Below are positions 1 through 11,400 of a stretch of 64,000 bases of DNA, one piece after another. This stretch comes from Agapetus fuscipes. Its lineage: Eukaryota > Arthropoda > Insecta > Trichoptera > Glossosomatidae. How positions within the stretch are numbered: the first letter of the stretch is position 1; each line of letters begins with the position of its first letter. Below the pieces are notes generated by a model that was not told the DNA's origin, did not search any database, and saw only the letters and a list, made by a program, of their open reading frames with translations. The stretch is taken from NCBI GenBank assembly GCA_951799405.1, contig CATOGX010000087.1:1-64000 (forward strand), written 5' to 3'. The position numbers and the translations under genes are program-made.

Positions 1-3
1 TTC

Positions 4-1303
4 CACAGAGTATATAGGTACTTAGAGAAGCCACTCTATGGCTTTGAGGTAGGTACGTACTTCGAAACCCCCTTCTCCGTCTTTCTTGCTTCGCTGCCTC
101 AACAAGTACCTATTCGGACTTTGATCTTGTATGCATGTGTGTATAAACACGCGACAGGCGGGTACACCCACACCAGTATATTCATATATTATTATCTGCC
201 CTGATATTATTAATAAATATTATTATTATTGCTAAAGCTGTCAAAATAAAACGATTAGATTTTGCACAATATTTATTTATTCAAAAAATATTAGTCATAC
301 AATCACAAAAATATAGGTACACTGTGCAAAGAAAAAAAAAATAAAAAACACAAATGATATGGCAAAAATAAACTAAGTAGGTAGATAAACAATCAAATAG
401 GCACCTGCCAGAGAAGATAATATTGTCAAGGACACTGGCATTCTGTATCTGTATTTCTTGCAAAAGTTTTGGATCCCTGATGATTGTCCTGATGATGGTC
501 TGAGGACTGGAAATGTTTATAATATGAAATCTATACACTTTACTTTCACTTCCTTCGGCTCATCAGCCTTAAAGGATCCAGGGACTCCTGCACCACAATC
601 CTCCAGGACTCTGCCTTGTGCTGCTTCCCTCCATGGTCCCCACAGATGGTCCCCTCACTCCCAAAACTTCGGCGTCAGCTTCGAAGTTCTTTGCCCACCG
701 CATCCTCATCTACGTGGTTAACACCTGAGGGGGCACCATCCAAGACAGTTCTGATGATCCTGGAGTCTTCTGCACGTGCTACATTTGCGGACACTGGAGT
801 CTTCTTGATTTCATTAATCTCTACACTCTCTTCAATTGCAGTGAAAATATAACAGTTAATTTCAAATACGCTTGACGCATTGACGTTCACAGAGTTGACG
901 TGAGTTGACGTTTAAGACGATCGACGGCGTCTAACAGGCCGGTGCTAAGCACAGTTCAACCATCATTAAATATATATTTATTAATCAGTTTTTCATAAAA
1001 AAAAACCAGTAATTTAATAAATAATAAACAATACAAAGTTAATTAACACTTAAACTCTTTTTTTAAATGAATAACAGTAGGTAAATATAAATCATTATTT
1101 CAATTTTATTTACGCTCATTCTGATTTCAGTTAAAAAAAACCACCTCTTCTCCTTCCTCCTTACTCCTTCCCATTGTGCCCAAGTATGTCCACACCCAAG
1201 ATGGATTCCAATATGGCTACCGATATTATAAAACAAGGTTACCAGTAGCAAAATACTAGTTAACGGGGTCTGGTGGCTTCTCTAAGTACCTATATACTCT
1301 GTG
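4..1303. mobile_element. TIR element, copy 1 (non-autonomous)
   Basis: The two ends are inverted copies of about 31 bases, beginning CACAGAGTATATAGG at the left and ending CCTATATACTCTGTG at the right. No transposase is visible inside. A second copy in reverse orientation lies at 7138-8380. The right end stops 57 bases before the roadblock start codon, so this element forms the immediate upstream sequence of that gene. The target duplication cannot be judged because the left flank is cut by the window edge. The superfamily is not assigned. Confidence 0.75.
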
Positions 1304-1360
1304 CATGTCAGATTGACAGTCGCCTGTGAAGTCGTCACGGTTTATTTTCAAATATTAAAA

Positions 1361-3655
1361 ATGGTAACTATCAAGTCAATGCATAACAATAAGTAAAGAA
1401 AGTGCATTATTATTCATTTCATTTATTCGCGTTGGTGATTATGTTTCAGGCCACAGAAATAGAAGACACTCTGAAGAGAATTCACGCCCACAAGGGAGTC
1501 GTGGGCACCATCATCGTCAACGCGGAAGGTTTGTTCGATATTTATATTTGCTGTCCCTAGCAACGGCGCTGGCTGTGGGGGGGGACACAGATCGATACAA
1601 GTATACTGTTATGATTTACAGGTTCAATATAATAAAAACTTCTCTAATTTTTTTCACACAATTTATTGTAGATATGATTCATCTTTGGTTCGAACACAAA
1701 GTTCTTTTGAACTGTATAGCTCGACGGCTGGGTCATTGAGTAATAACATAGAGGAGCAGAAACTAACTTACTGCATTGATACATACTATCTACCACTTTG
1801 GCTCAGTCCTGTCAAACGATGCAGTTGTGTAGTCAGACAAAACATGTTTTTGTGTGTCAAATTTTATGTTTTCTTGCTTTCTCCATTTTGTGTTTTGTCA
1901 CCCAATTACAACACATGCCTTAAAAATAATGCCTTTTTCCTTTAAAATACGTAAATTTTATCGATCGTAAGATTTACACCGCATGCGTCTATGTTCGGAC
2001 TGCTCCGGGCATAGTACGCACGAGACAATGCTGCCATCTTTCCAGAAACATTTTTACATTCGCCCGAGTTTTTTTGTACGCGTGGAAATGCAACTGTGAA
2101 GTTGTTTGTTCTCTTTCTTACTAATGATCATTTTCTGGGCTGGGATACAAGTCTGATGCTACAGACAGCTTTGGGCCTTTTTATAGCTGGCATAAGGATT
2201 GTTCTTGAATCATTGAGAACTGGCACATGCGAGACCTAACTACTTAGAATACTCGAGAAATTTCAACCAATACAAATACTGTATTATAAATAATTATTTA
2301 AGAACCTACATCTAGAGACTTCCTAGACCACACAGACACTAAACACATTATCACACATTTGCAACTATACAGTCATGTAACATGGAGCTTTTGCAACGTA
2401 GTGCTATAACTTATAGTATATTCATCTATTGATGCGTGTTGCAGGGATCCCCATCAAGACGTCCCTGGACAACGCCAGCACGGTGCAGTACGCGGGGCTC
2501 ATCAGCCAGCTGGCAGACAAGGCGCGCAGCGTGGTGAGGGACTTGGTGGGTGACACACACTTCCTGGGCCCTGCTCCCTGGGCATGCGCTCAGACTACAA
2601 AATATCAAATTTGATAGTTATTTGATAGTATTCCTTGACTTATAGGTTGGTATGAGGCTGACCACCCATACTGTAAAAAATGGTTCACTTTGCCAATGTC
2701 ACCCCTGTGGTGTCAGGGAAGGTCGGCAAAAGTTGTAGGGCTTATGTTCATTTGAGGTTTGGATTTTATTTATAAGTACACATTCAGCATTTGTAAGCGC
2801 GAACTACACGTGTTTGTTTGTGGGCATACATTTGAGAGCTTTAAATGAATATATCCTTGCAACTTAGATTATAGATGGAACTGTTACTCACAACCAATAT
2901 CAATCGCCACTTATTTTCAGTGTCTCAAAACAAAGGCAACGCGACACTATGCAGCAAACAGCTTATATACGAGTATATATATTTGGATGATTTATTTTTT
3001 TAAAAGCGCCGATTTTGTGTGTAGCACACCTTAAGGGCCCTTTTTTACAACAAGGGGCATTAGAGGGGCGTCTGATTTAAAAAATATGTATATAATTTAG
3101 TTAGTGGATTGTTTTTTGAAAGCAAATAAAGTTTGGTAGATAGCTCAGTTGGTAGAGTGCTTGCATCCCATGCCGAGAGCTCGGGTTCAAATCCCATCAA
3201 GGGTGTCAGTAATGATTTCCCGTTTTGGTGTTTATTTCAAAAACTCTATTAAATTAAAATACCAGTGAGGTTTACTCAGCCTTCACAAGAAATGAGTATC
3301 AGATCCCTCAGGAGCTGAGAAATTCCCACTTCAACTGAAGTGGTTGTCGTTAGATCAGCCTCTTACCTGTAAAGATAAATAGTATCCACTCGCCACATGC
3401 GTAACCCTTTGGGTATAACGAGGCCAGAAGTTGTACTATTTGTGTTCAGTATAGCTTAGTTGCGTTTGAGAATGCTCCTTGTCCATACAAGGATAGTGGT
3501 GTGTTCTGTGGAACGTGCTTGTGATGAGAGTGTGATGATTTCAGGATCCCAGCAACGACCTGACCTTCCTGCGGGTGCGGAGCAAGAAGCACGAGATCCT
3601 CGTGGCTCCTGACAGGGAGTTCATCCTGATGGTCATACAGAACCCCACGGACTAA
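1361..3655 (+). CDS. robl: Dynein light chain roadblock-type (DYNLRB1 homologue)
   Basis: Small light chain of cytoplasmic dynein. It binds the dynein intermediate chain as a dimer and supports cargo transport (family knowledge). Four exons are read: 1361-1363 (the ATG alone, followed at once by a GT donor), 1450-1528, 2445-2545 and 3545-3655. They join in frame to 97 residues, matching the usual 96-97. The start is set by the ATG|GT at 1361 joining GCC ACA GAA. Hallmark stretches are [30 protein letters not shown], and the C-terminal VIQNPTD just before the stop. All introns have GT-AG borders. Intron 2 contains transposon debris at 1735-2135. A start codon isolated on its own exon end is unusual but known in this family. 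Identification is firm; the upstream UTR extent is not determined. Confidence 0.95.
1735..2135. repeat. Diverged fragment of the TTAA-target element
   Basis: Two blocks in roadblock intron 2 match the element at 51073-53430 and its split copy. The stretch around 1740-1790 resembles 39262-39310 (shared GTAATAACATAGAGGAGC). The stretch at 2066-2135 resembles 39722-39832 (shared GGAAATGCAACTGTGAAGTT). It is much more diverged than the two copies further right, so it is an older insertion. Confidence 0.6.
2632..2876 (+). repeat. Short interspersed family A, full copy
   Basis: A repeat of about 245 bases starting TCCTTGACTTATAGGTTGG and ending AACTTAGATTATAGAT. At least 14 copies or fragments occur in the window on both strands. 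Most begin at the same base, which favours an independent SINE-like or MITE-like unit. No RNA polymerase III boxes or terminal inverted repeats are recognised. One copy (30447-30700) ends in a short TTATAGA tandem tail, as many SINEs and LINEs do. Confidence 0.75.
3128..3440 (+). repeat. tRNA-derived SINE
   Basis: The head looks like a tRNA, with an A box (TAGCTCAGTTGG) near 3141 and a B box (GGGTTCAAATCCC) near 3182. A non-tRNA body follows that is shared in inverse with 28870-29170 (CACTCGCCACATGCG). A functional tRNA gene is unlikely because the acceptor stem does not close. Confidence 0.75.
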
Positions 3656-3753
3656 CCTCTTCCTATCTTACTCATACTGTGTAATTACTCTATTTAATCT
3701 TAGTTGTAATATTTTTAATTATTTAAATTTTGTTTGTCGCTTAACTTCATTGA

Positions 3754-3759
3754 AATAAA
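3754..3759 (+). promoter_or_regulatory. Polyadenylation signal of roadblock
   Basis: AATAAA lies about 100 bases after the roadblock stop codon, in AT-rich sequence; this is the expected 3' end. Confidence 0.6.
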
Positions 3760-3786
3760 AAATTTAATTTATTTTTAAAGCACTTT

Positions 3787-3982
3787 TAAATGAATAAAAT
3801 ATATCTATGTAATAAATATTTATGCACGGTTTCAGATACAGCAGCTACATAATGTGTTCTTATTGTGAGCTTCATGTCCACAAGTAGACCCTCCTCATAC
3901 CCGTCCTGTATGTATGTGTCAGAAGGACCCACAGCACATGGATGCTTATGCAAAGCTATATATTTTTTCAAGTGGGGGAAAG
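3787..3982 (-). CDS. Possible terminal coding exon of an unknown convergent gene
   Basis: On the minus strand an acceptor-like TTGCTTACAG is followed by an open frame of about 64 codons ending at 3787, only 130 bases from the roadblock stop. The encoded peptide (…HLKKYIALHKHPCAVG…, …VAAVSETVHKYL…) has ordinary amino-acid composition, unlike random AT-rich frames. I do not recognise it, and no upstream exon of the same gene was found before 7 kb. It may be a chance ORF or a transposon remnant. Confidence 0.25.
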
Positions 3983-4356
3983 CCGTGAACTGTAAGCAAC
4001 AGCACGACAAAATTAGAACCTCTAGGTCAGAAACGTGTCCATGATTCTAAAAGTAAGTGGTTCGATGTTACTGAAGCCATGTAGTAGCATACCTCGGGTG
4101 GCACTCCTTGTGGGATTGTTGCTAGATAACGGGTAGCGTGAAGAATATAATAAGAATAGACCAAGGACAAAATTACTGTGAATCTGCTGTGGATGCAACT
4201 TGGCGAAATAATGAGGGTGAAGAACAAGTGTAGTGTTGGAAGTTCAGGGGTGGAAGTGTTGACGACCGTTGGTAGCCCTTGGAGTGACAGGGTTTACAAA
4301 ACGGCGCTATAAAAAAATCATCATCATCATCTTACCGCACCTATTTTTAGATAGGG

Positions 4357-4490
4357 CGTAATAAAACATGGCGGCGTGTATAACAGCTGATCTGTTTTAT
4401 TTGGAACGATCAGCTGTTCAGGAAACCCCACGTTTTAGTCCGTCTTATCTTTAAATAGACACTGTAAGATCTACCGACGGTCGTCGAGAC
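4357..4490. repeat. Imperfect palindromic repeat B
   Basis: Shares a core with 25745-25915: a GGGCGTAATAAAACATGGCGGC-like block, then ACAGCTGAT, then its near-inverse ATCAGCTGTTCAGG and TTTTAGTCCG. It then continues into GTAAGATCTACCGACGG. The internal self-complementarity suggests a small hairpin MITE. Confidence 0.5.
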
Positions 4491-4583
4491 TTCCCCCCTG
4501 ATCAGATTGAAATAAGAACTCACAGTCGCAGTGCAGTTACAGCAGTCGAGTACTGCTCAGGGCAAACAGTCAGTAGCTAGGTA

Positions 4584-4834
4584 TCTATAATCTAAGTTGC
4601 AAGGATATATTCATTTAAAGTTCTCAAATGCATGCCCACAAACAAACACGTGTAGTTCGCGCTTACAAATGCTGAATGTGTACTTACAAATAAAATCGAA
4701 ACCTCAAATGAACATAAGCCCTACAACTATTGCTGACCTTCCCTGACACAGGGGTGATATTGGCAAAGTGAACCATTTTTTACAGTATACCCATACTGTA
4801 AAGGTCAGCCTCATACCAACCTATAAGTCAAGGT
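4584..4834 (-). repeat. Family A copy
   Basis: Near full-length copy in reverse, ending at the usual start sequence (ATAAGTCAAGG). A small duplication in the middle repeats CATACTGTAA. Confidence 0.75.
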
Positions 4835-4849
4835 ATCCAGTAGGAAAAC

Positions 4850-5229
4850 CCCTGCCAAGACTGGAAGAGCCACAGTGGAGGTCGTACTGTATGCTTTAGT
4901 CATCAGTAAAAGAGCCCGTCTCTGACCAGAAAGTACTGCGCGGCGTGCGTTGCCTGGAAGGTACTAGTCCGCCCAGCATACCGTCAGTTAGGCAGCAATA
5001 TCCATGAAGGCAGAGTCATAAAGGATTCAAAGAGCGCGGCGTTGCAGGCCCCACTGTACGCGTGACAGACGGCTGACTTTTCCATAGGCATTGCTACCAC
5101 AGATAGGTAGTGGTCGCTTTGACATGCTGAGTGAAGACACTTGCAAGTTCGCGGTTACAAATGCTGCATGTGTTAGTTTGCAATTCTTGTATTGTGAAAG
5201 AATGCGATATTCAAAGTGAGTGTAAAAGA
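4850..5229. other. Intergenic, nothing recognised
   Basis: No exon, RNA gene or repeat boundary can be supported here. Confidence 0.4.
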
Positions 5230-5460
5230 AGAAAATATATAAAAAGGTGACGGATATAAATTACTTTATTGAAAGAGGTATGTAAGGAAACGGACAAACG
5301 GAGGCAGCTCTGCAGAGGCTCTGGCCACCTCTAGTGGAATGGCGACAGAGTTATAGTTTACATTATAGGACTGCTGTCCTGGGCAACCAATAACATAATA
5401 TTTGTTTGCCTTTTCGTTAGCAACCTGGCCGGGCTACATTACAATATTGTTTTTCTACTC
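5230..5460 (+). pseudogene. LINE reverse-transcriptase C-terminal fragment
   Basis: Matches, in inverse, the stretch 9540-9720. The shared part (GGCAGCTCTGCAGAGGCTCTG, then GAATGGCGACAGAGTTA) reads in the LINE sense as …QLCRGS…WRNGDRVT…, the end of an RTE-like endonuclease/RT polyprotein. It is only a short remnant. Confidence 0.5.
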
Positions 5461-6011
5461 CCATTTGGTAATTTACATTGATCTAAATAAAATATATATT
5501 ATAGTATATTATTTATATCGATGGTAATTTACTAATTACAAAACGGCTAACGCAATCACAATGCTATACATTTTCACACCCGTTGCGTAATATTACATTA
5601 CGCAACATGGTAACGGTGTTGAAATGAAAATGTGCGCATGCGCATTGTCAGAAATGGAACCATTTTTTAATTTCGAGTATCAACCTTGTATGAGGCTATC
5701 CTTCTAAGCGACCGATAACAAACTATTATTGACCGTTACTATAGCAACCACGTTTAAACGTCAGCCACTACATGAATATTTTCAATTTATTGATAGTTCC
5801 TCCCCACTATGTTCAATCTTTGTTCAAATGAAAATGAATATATTTTATGCGTAGAGTCAAACAAAAATTGTTAATAGTATTCATCAATGTTATTTATCAA
5901 AATACATACTCCAAATTGTAGCTTTCCTTTTTTCGAAGGAAAACAGAAGGCTTGAAAGGAAAATAATGCAAGATATTTTCACCGCAAAAAAAAACAACCT
6001 TAAACAGTTAC
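5461..6011. other. Intergenic, no gene seen
   Basis: AT-rich. The only structure seen is a short perfect hairpin at about 5582-5606 (GTTGCGTAAT … ATTACGCAAC). Confidence 0.4.
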
Positions 6012-6241
6012 TTGGCTAATAGGTCGGTATGAGGTTGACCATCTATGCTGTAAAAACTCGGTTCACTTTGCCAATGACACCCCTGCTTTAGTGGTTGCAG
6101 GGCTTATGTTTATTTGAGTTTTGGGTTTTAATGTTAAATCTTATATGCGGCATGTATATGCACAACCTTATATGTGTCTGCTTGTGGGCATTAATTTAAA
6201 GTGAATCCCAAATGTTATATATCTTTGCAGATTAGATTAGA
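6012..6241 (+). repeat. Family A copy, diverged
   Basis: Recognisable by ATAGGTCGGTATGAGGTTGACC at the start and TGCAGATTAGATTAGA at the end, with many substitutions between. Confidence 0.6.
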
Positions 6242-6498
6242 TAATCGAGGAAAATGATAAATTACACGGTTTGACAAAGGTGGGGTTTTAATTAGGTACT
6301 TCAAATGGACGAGTACAGTATTATGACTATTTTGTTATTTATTTCATGGTTGTAGAAAAAGTATTGTATGCCACTGCACGTAATTAGTCTTTATAACACT
6401 GTTGCTGTCTATTGTGCCATTCGGCTGCGCCTCATGGCACAAACTAGCACTCGTGTTCACCTCGTGTTACAAAGACTATCATTACTAGGCAGTGGCAT

Positions 6499-7003
6499 CA
6501 GTGTTGCCACCTTAGTTTTAGTAATGGGGGCAATTGAAGAAGCTAAAAAGGGCTAGATCGGGCTAAAAGGAGCACAAAAAGAGTTGGTGTACAAAAAGGC
6601 TAAAAAAACACCTGGACTAATGATTTCAATTATGCATTTAAGTATTTTTTAGTTTGAATCACAATAATTTTTTTCAAAATTAGGTTCAAAAATTAAAAGT
6701 ATTAGTTATTTTACAAACTAAAATTAACAAATTTTCCGTTTAAAATCATTTAGTTGCCATAGATATGTTGCCATAATCGAACAAATGGTATCTACCAAAA
6801 AAAAACAATATGTATGACAAAAATCGCGAAAGTTCGATGTTATCGCGATGTTAGCATGGCGCAAATTTCAGATTTTCGTACAATATTTTTAAGTGAATGA
6901 AAAGGGCTAGATAGCCCTTTTCGGGCTAAATCATTAAACACCGAGTTCACCTACAGTAAAAAGTGCTAGATCTAGCCCCAAAAGGGCTAAGGTGGCAACA
7001 CTG
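6499..7003. mobile_element. hAT MITE (CAGTGTTGCCACC family), copy 1
   Basis: Inverted ends CAGTGTTGCCACCTTAG and CTAAGGTGGCAACACTG are flanked by an 8-bp target duplication with one mismatch (AGTGGCAT / ACTGGCAT). This is the hAT signature. Internal GGGCTAGATC and AGATCTAGCCC motifs are also inverted. No coding capacity. Further copies are at 36212-36704 and 38353-38967. Confidence 0.9.
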
Positions 7004-7137
7004 ACTGGCATAAATAACTATTGACGTCTGTTGTGTTAAGTTCATTTATGGTAGGTACGTTGTGTAAATAGCCATCTGTTGGCTATCTTCTGATAGCAGT
7101 GCTGACAACAACACGAATCAAAATATTTTCTTAGCAA

Positions 7138-8380
7138 CAGACCCCGTTCACAAGTATTTTGCTACTGGTTACCCTGTTTTATAATTCGGAAGCCATATTG
7201 TAATCGATCTATGGTACGCGGAATGTATGGTTATGAGGAAGGAGGAAGGGGAAGAGGTCGTTTTTTAAACTGAAATCAGAATGAGCGTAAATAAATTTGA
7301 ATTAATAACTTATATTTACTGTTATTCATGTAAAAAAAGAGTTTAAGCGCCAATAAACTTTATTTTGTTTAGTATTTATTAAATTGCTCATTTTTTATTA
7401 AAAAAAAACTGATGAAAAAATATTTTATAATGATGGTTGAACTGTGTGTAGGATTTGCGCAGCGATAACAGCCATAACCACCCCACACGCCTGCTTGGCG
7501 CCAGTCGGCCTCAAACGTCAAGCGGTCAAGCGTATTTGAAATTAACTGTTTTATTTTCACTATTATTGAAGAGTGCAGAGAGTAATGAAATCAAGAAGAC
7601 TCCAGTGGCCGGACACGTAGCATGTGCAGAAGACTCCAGGATCATCAGAACTGTCTTGGATGGTGCCCCCTCAGGTGTTAATCACTTGGACGTCCAAGGA
7701 TGCGGTGGGCAGAGAACGTCGAAGCCAACGCCGAAGTTTTGGGAGTGAGGCGACCATGGAGGGAAGCAGCACAACGCAGAGTGGTGCAGGTGTCCCTGAG
7801 CCTTGAAGGCTGTCGGCTGATGAGCCGAAGAAAGTGAAATTAAAGTGTATAGATTTCATATTTTAAATATTTCCGGTCCTCAGGCCATCATCAGGGGACA
7901 ATCATCAGGGATCCAAAACTTTTGCAAGAAATAGTACAGAATGCCAGTGTCCTTGACAATATAGACAGGTGCCTATTTGATTGTTTACCTACTAAATTTA
8001 TTTTTGCCATATCATTTGTGTTTATTACATTGAGGTTTTTTTATTTATTTTTTTCTTTACACAGTGTGTATTTTTGTGATTGTATGACTAATCTTTCTAG
8101 AATAAATAAATATTGTGCAAAATACAAGTGTTTTATTTTGATAGCTTTAAAGCAATAATAATAATATTAATAAATAATATCATGGCAGATAATAATATAT
8201 GATTATAGTGGTGTGAGTGTACCCGCGTGCCGCGTGTATAATACACACATGCATACAAGATCATAGTCCAATACGCAGAATGTATGGAAGGGAAGTAAGA
8301 AGGCGAGGAAGGGGGGTTTCAAAGTACGTACCTACCCCTAAGCCATAGAGTAGCTTCTCTAAGTACCTATATACTCTGTG
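7138..8380. mobile_element. TIR element, copy 2 (inverse of copy 1)
   Basis: Reverse complement of 4-1303 over most of its length. It begins at the internal CAGACCCCGTT and ends at the intact terminus CCTATATACTCTGTG. The left terminal inverted repeat is missing, so this copy is truncated or rearranged. The intact end lies 107 bases before the KHDRBS start codon. Confidence 0.75.
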
Positions 8381-8487
8381 TTAGCAACTGCGAAGCGTTG
8401 TGTGTGCGCCGTGCGGTTCCTTATTGTTGCTAATTGACTAGAAAGCGTCTTCGCTTTTTATTGAACGCAGTCGGGAATTCGTAGAGA

Positions 8488-11400
8488 ATGGCTGAGAAGT
8501 ACGACAACAATGGCTACGGCGGCAGTGACTTCAAGAGAAACGCTCCCGTGGAGCACGCCGAGCGCGCGCTGGAACAAGATGGCGACGACGGCAACCCGGC
8601 GGCGGACAAGGCCGGGGACTACATGCGGGAGCTGCTGGGCGAGAAGCTCAAGATAGACCAGAGCAAGTTCCCCATCTCCATCAAGCTGATCGACCAAGGT
8701 GGGGCCTGGCGAGATATTCAATATTCTCGGCCTATTTACAACAGATACTGTGACGTTTTGTACAGGCGTCATAATAATAATAATAATGATATTTAGATTT
8801 ATTCCGTGAGCGCTGTTTTCAATGGCACCTGAAGAGCCCTCGGGGAGCTTGGTTGTCACTGCAAACCGCCAATTTTCAAGCAAGACCCATTTTCTGTAAG
8901 GCTGGATGAACTTTTGGTGACCGATCGGTTTTTTTGAAGGTCAATGAATTATTCAAGGCTGATTAAGTACTTTAAAATATGAAAAAAAAATGTGTCCGGC
9001 CGGGAATCAAACTCATGACCTTCGGGACACGACTCTAGCCTTAACCACTTTATTTTAGACGGGTTTAGTCAAGCAACAGCTATTTACATTACACTTTACA
9101 TTGGATTTACATTTGCTTTTTTTTTTTTTTTTTTTTTTTTTAAGAAATCCTGTGCGGGAGACTCCCTAGATTCTAAAGACTCTAGGGGTCTATGACACTT
9201 GTTGTAGTGCCGCAGAGGGGTACGAGCTTGGTCGTCGCTACAAAGCGCCAATACTCAAGCAAGACCCTAGTTGCTGTAAGGCTGGATTGACCTTTGGTGA
9301 CCGGTCATTGGTAAAGGTTTTTATGAATTTTTCAACCCAGCGAAGAGCACATTCGAAATATAAATGGTATATTTTTGTGCTCCGCCGGGATCCGAATCCA
9401 CAACCTTCCATTTACGAGTCCGAAGTGTTGCCACTACGGACTACGGACCGGTCCAAATTGTATAATATAATAAATTTCCCCAAACACAGAGGCACCATGT
9501 AATACAACCTGATAAAATATGTTTTTCAATTGAAGTTAGACAAAGAGTTTGTGGCGTCACACAGCCGGGTTGCTAGGGACTGCCGAACAATATTTTGTAG
9601 TTGGTTGCTAAGGATTTGAGATACATTGTAACTGTAACTCTGTCGCCATTCCGCCAGGGGTGGTCAGAGCCTCTGCAGAGCTGCCTCCATTTCTTCCTAT
9701 CCCTACATGTACCTCTTTCAATTCATTCATATCCATCACCTTTTTCATGCATTTTCTTCTTTGCGCTCGCTTTGCATATCCCATTCTTTCACAATCTCCT
9801 CAATCTGATCACTCCATACTTTTCTCGGTCTTCCCTAACCTCTTTTTCCTTTCACACTTCCTCCATACATATACTTTGTCAGTCTATCATCATTAATTCT
9901 TTCCACATGCCTAAACCATCTCATCACATTCTTTTGTACCTTTATTTTCACATACATTGATACATTGACATGTGTCATTTGCCTGTGGAGAAGTGGAGCA
10001 TCTGTTGTAGGTGATGCCCTGTGTGGTCTCCTGTGTTTGTGTTGTTATGTCTGCCTCTTCACCTACTTGGTGTGATGTTGTGGTTGCAGAGGTCAACCGC
10101 GTGCAGTCGCTGGGCCGCGTGCCTGCGCGGGAGATGCGCTACGTGGACATCTACAGGGAGAAGCCCATCAAGGTGTCCGTGAAGGTGCTGGTGCCTGTGA
10201 GGGAGCACCCCAAGGTGAGCAGCTGCCCTACTCCCTGCCACTAGGCGCCTGTCCTATCAATGTCAAAAGGGAGGATGGGATTTACTCTCTCTGGCCAAAA
10301 GTTTTTTTAATTTTTTTGTAATGTTTTTGTACCTTAAAATAAAGGAGTAACCAATTTAAAATCTTCTTTATTATTAAATTATTTATGTGGGAAACTCAAT
10401 TGAATTTCATTAAAACTGGCCCCAAAAATATATTTAAAATGCAACTGTTTTCATACAATTCCTTTAAGTTTCGATTTTCACATAAATTATTTAATAATAA
10501 GGAAAGTTCTCAATAGGTTTCTTGTTTAATTAAAAATAAAAAAATATATAGGAATTTTTACAGACATTGAAAATCATGTCCTCCCCTTTGACAGTTTGAT
10601 TGTGAAGGCACAGTTGTGTCGAGTCAGGAACATGTCTGTATTTTGGAAACCATGGAGTCCGCAGTGAAATGAGTTACGTTGTATTGTTTCAGTTTAACTT
10701 TGTTGGGAAGTTGCTGGGGCCCAAAGGGAACTCCATGAAGCGCCTGCAGGAGGAGACCATGTGCAAGATGGCCGTGCTGGGCCGCGGCTCCATGAAGGAC
10801 AGGTATACCTCAACATGCATACGCCCATTCTGTAACAGAAATGCCGCAAGTGAAAGAGCTTTTTTTGAGAAGCAAACTGTACCAACAGTAACGTTTTTTA
10901 TTTTAATTGTAATTTCTGTATTGTTTGTTTCGCAATAATCAAGTTGAATTAATTATGTTTAAAATCAAGACAAATGAAAAACCATAAGGAAACATGACAA
11001 TAATCCACTTTCTCCTTTTGATGTAAGTAAATATTTTTCTCTCTATGGCTCAAATTTTTTATATTTTTTGTGCTTCAACATTGATTCTATATTAGTTGGA
11101 CAAAATTTCTTCTACCAAATTTTGAAACAATGTTTTGTTCATTAACCCCTCAGGCGCCGGAACGCGGATCCGCGCTCATACACTGAGAAAAATATCCTAT
11201 TGTGAGAATAGGAAAAGTGTGACAATTGGATAACGAGCTATTCCTACAATAGACGAAATCCAATTGAGATCCAATTGAGAAAGTCTATTGTGACAATTGG
11301 AATTTTTGGTCTATTGTAAGAATAGGAAAAGTGTGACAATTGGATAAATCTATTCTGACAATTGGATAAATCTATTCTGAGAATAGAGTGAAACCTATTC

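Noticed and set aside
3128..3200. Functional tRNA gene
   Set aside because: A and B boxes are present but the acceptor stem does not pair and a SINE body follows; the same holds for 25318-25400 and the reverse copies.
9601..9960. 119-codon Ser/Phe-rich + strand protein
   Set aside because: It is the complement of the reversed LINE RT fragment.
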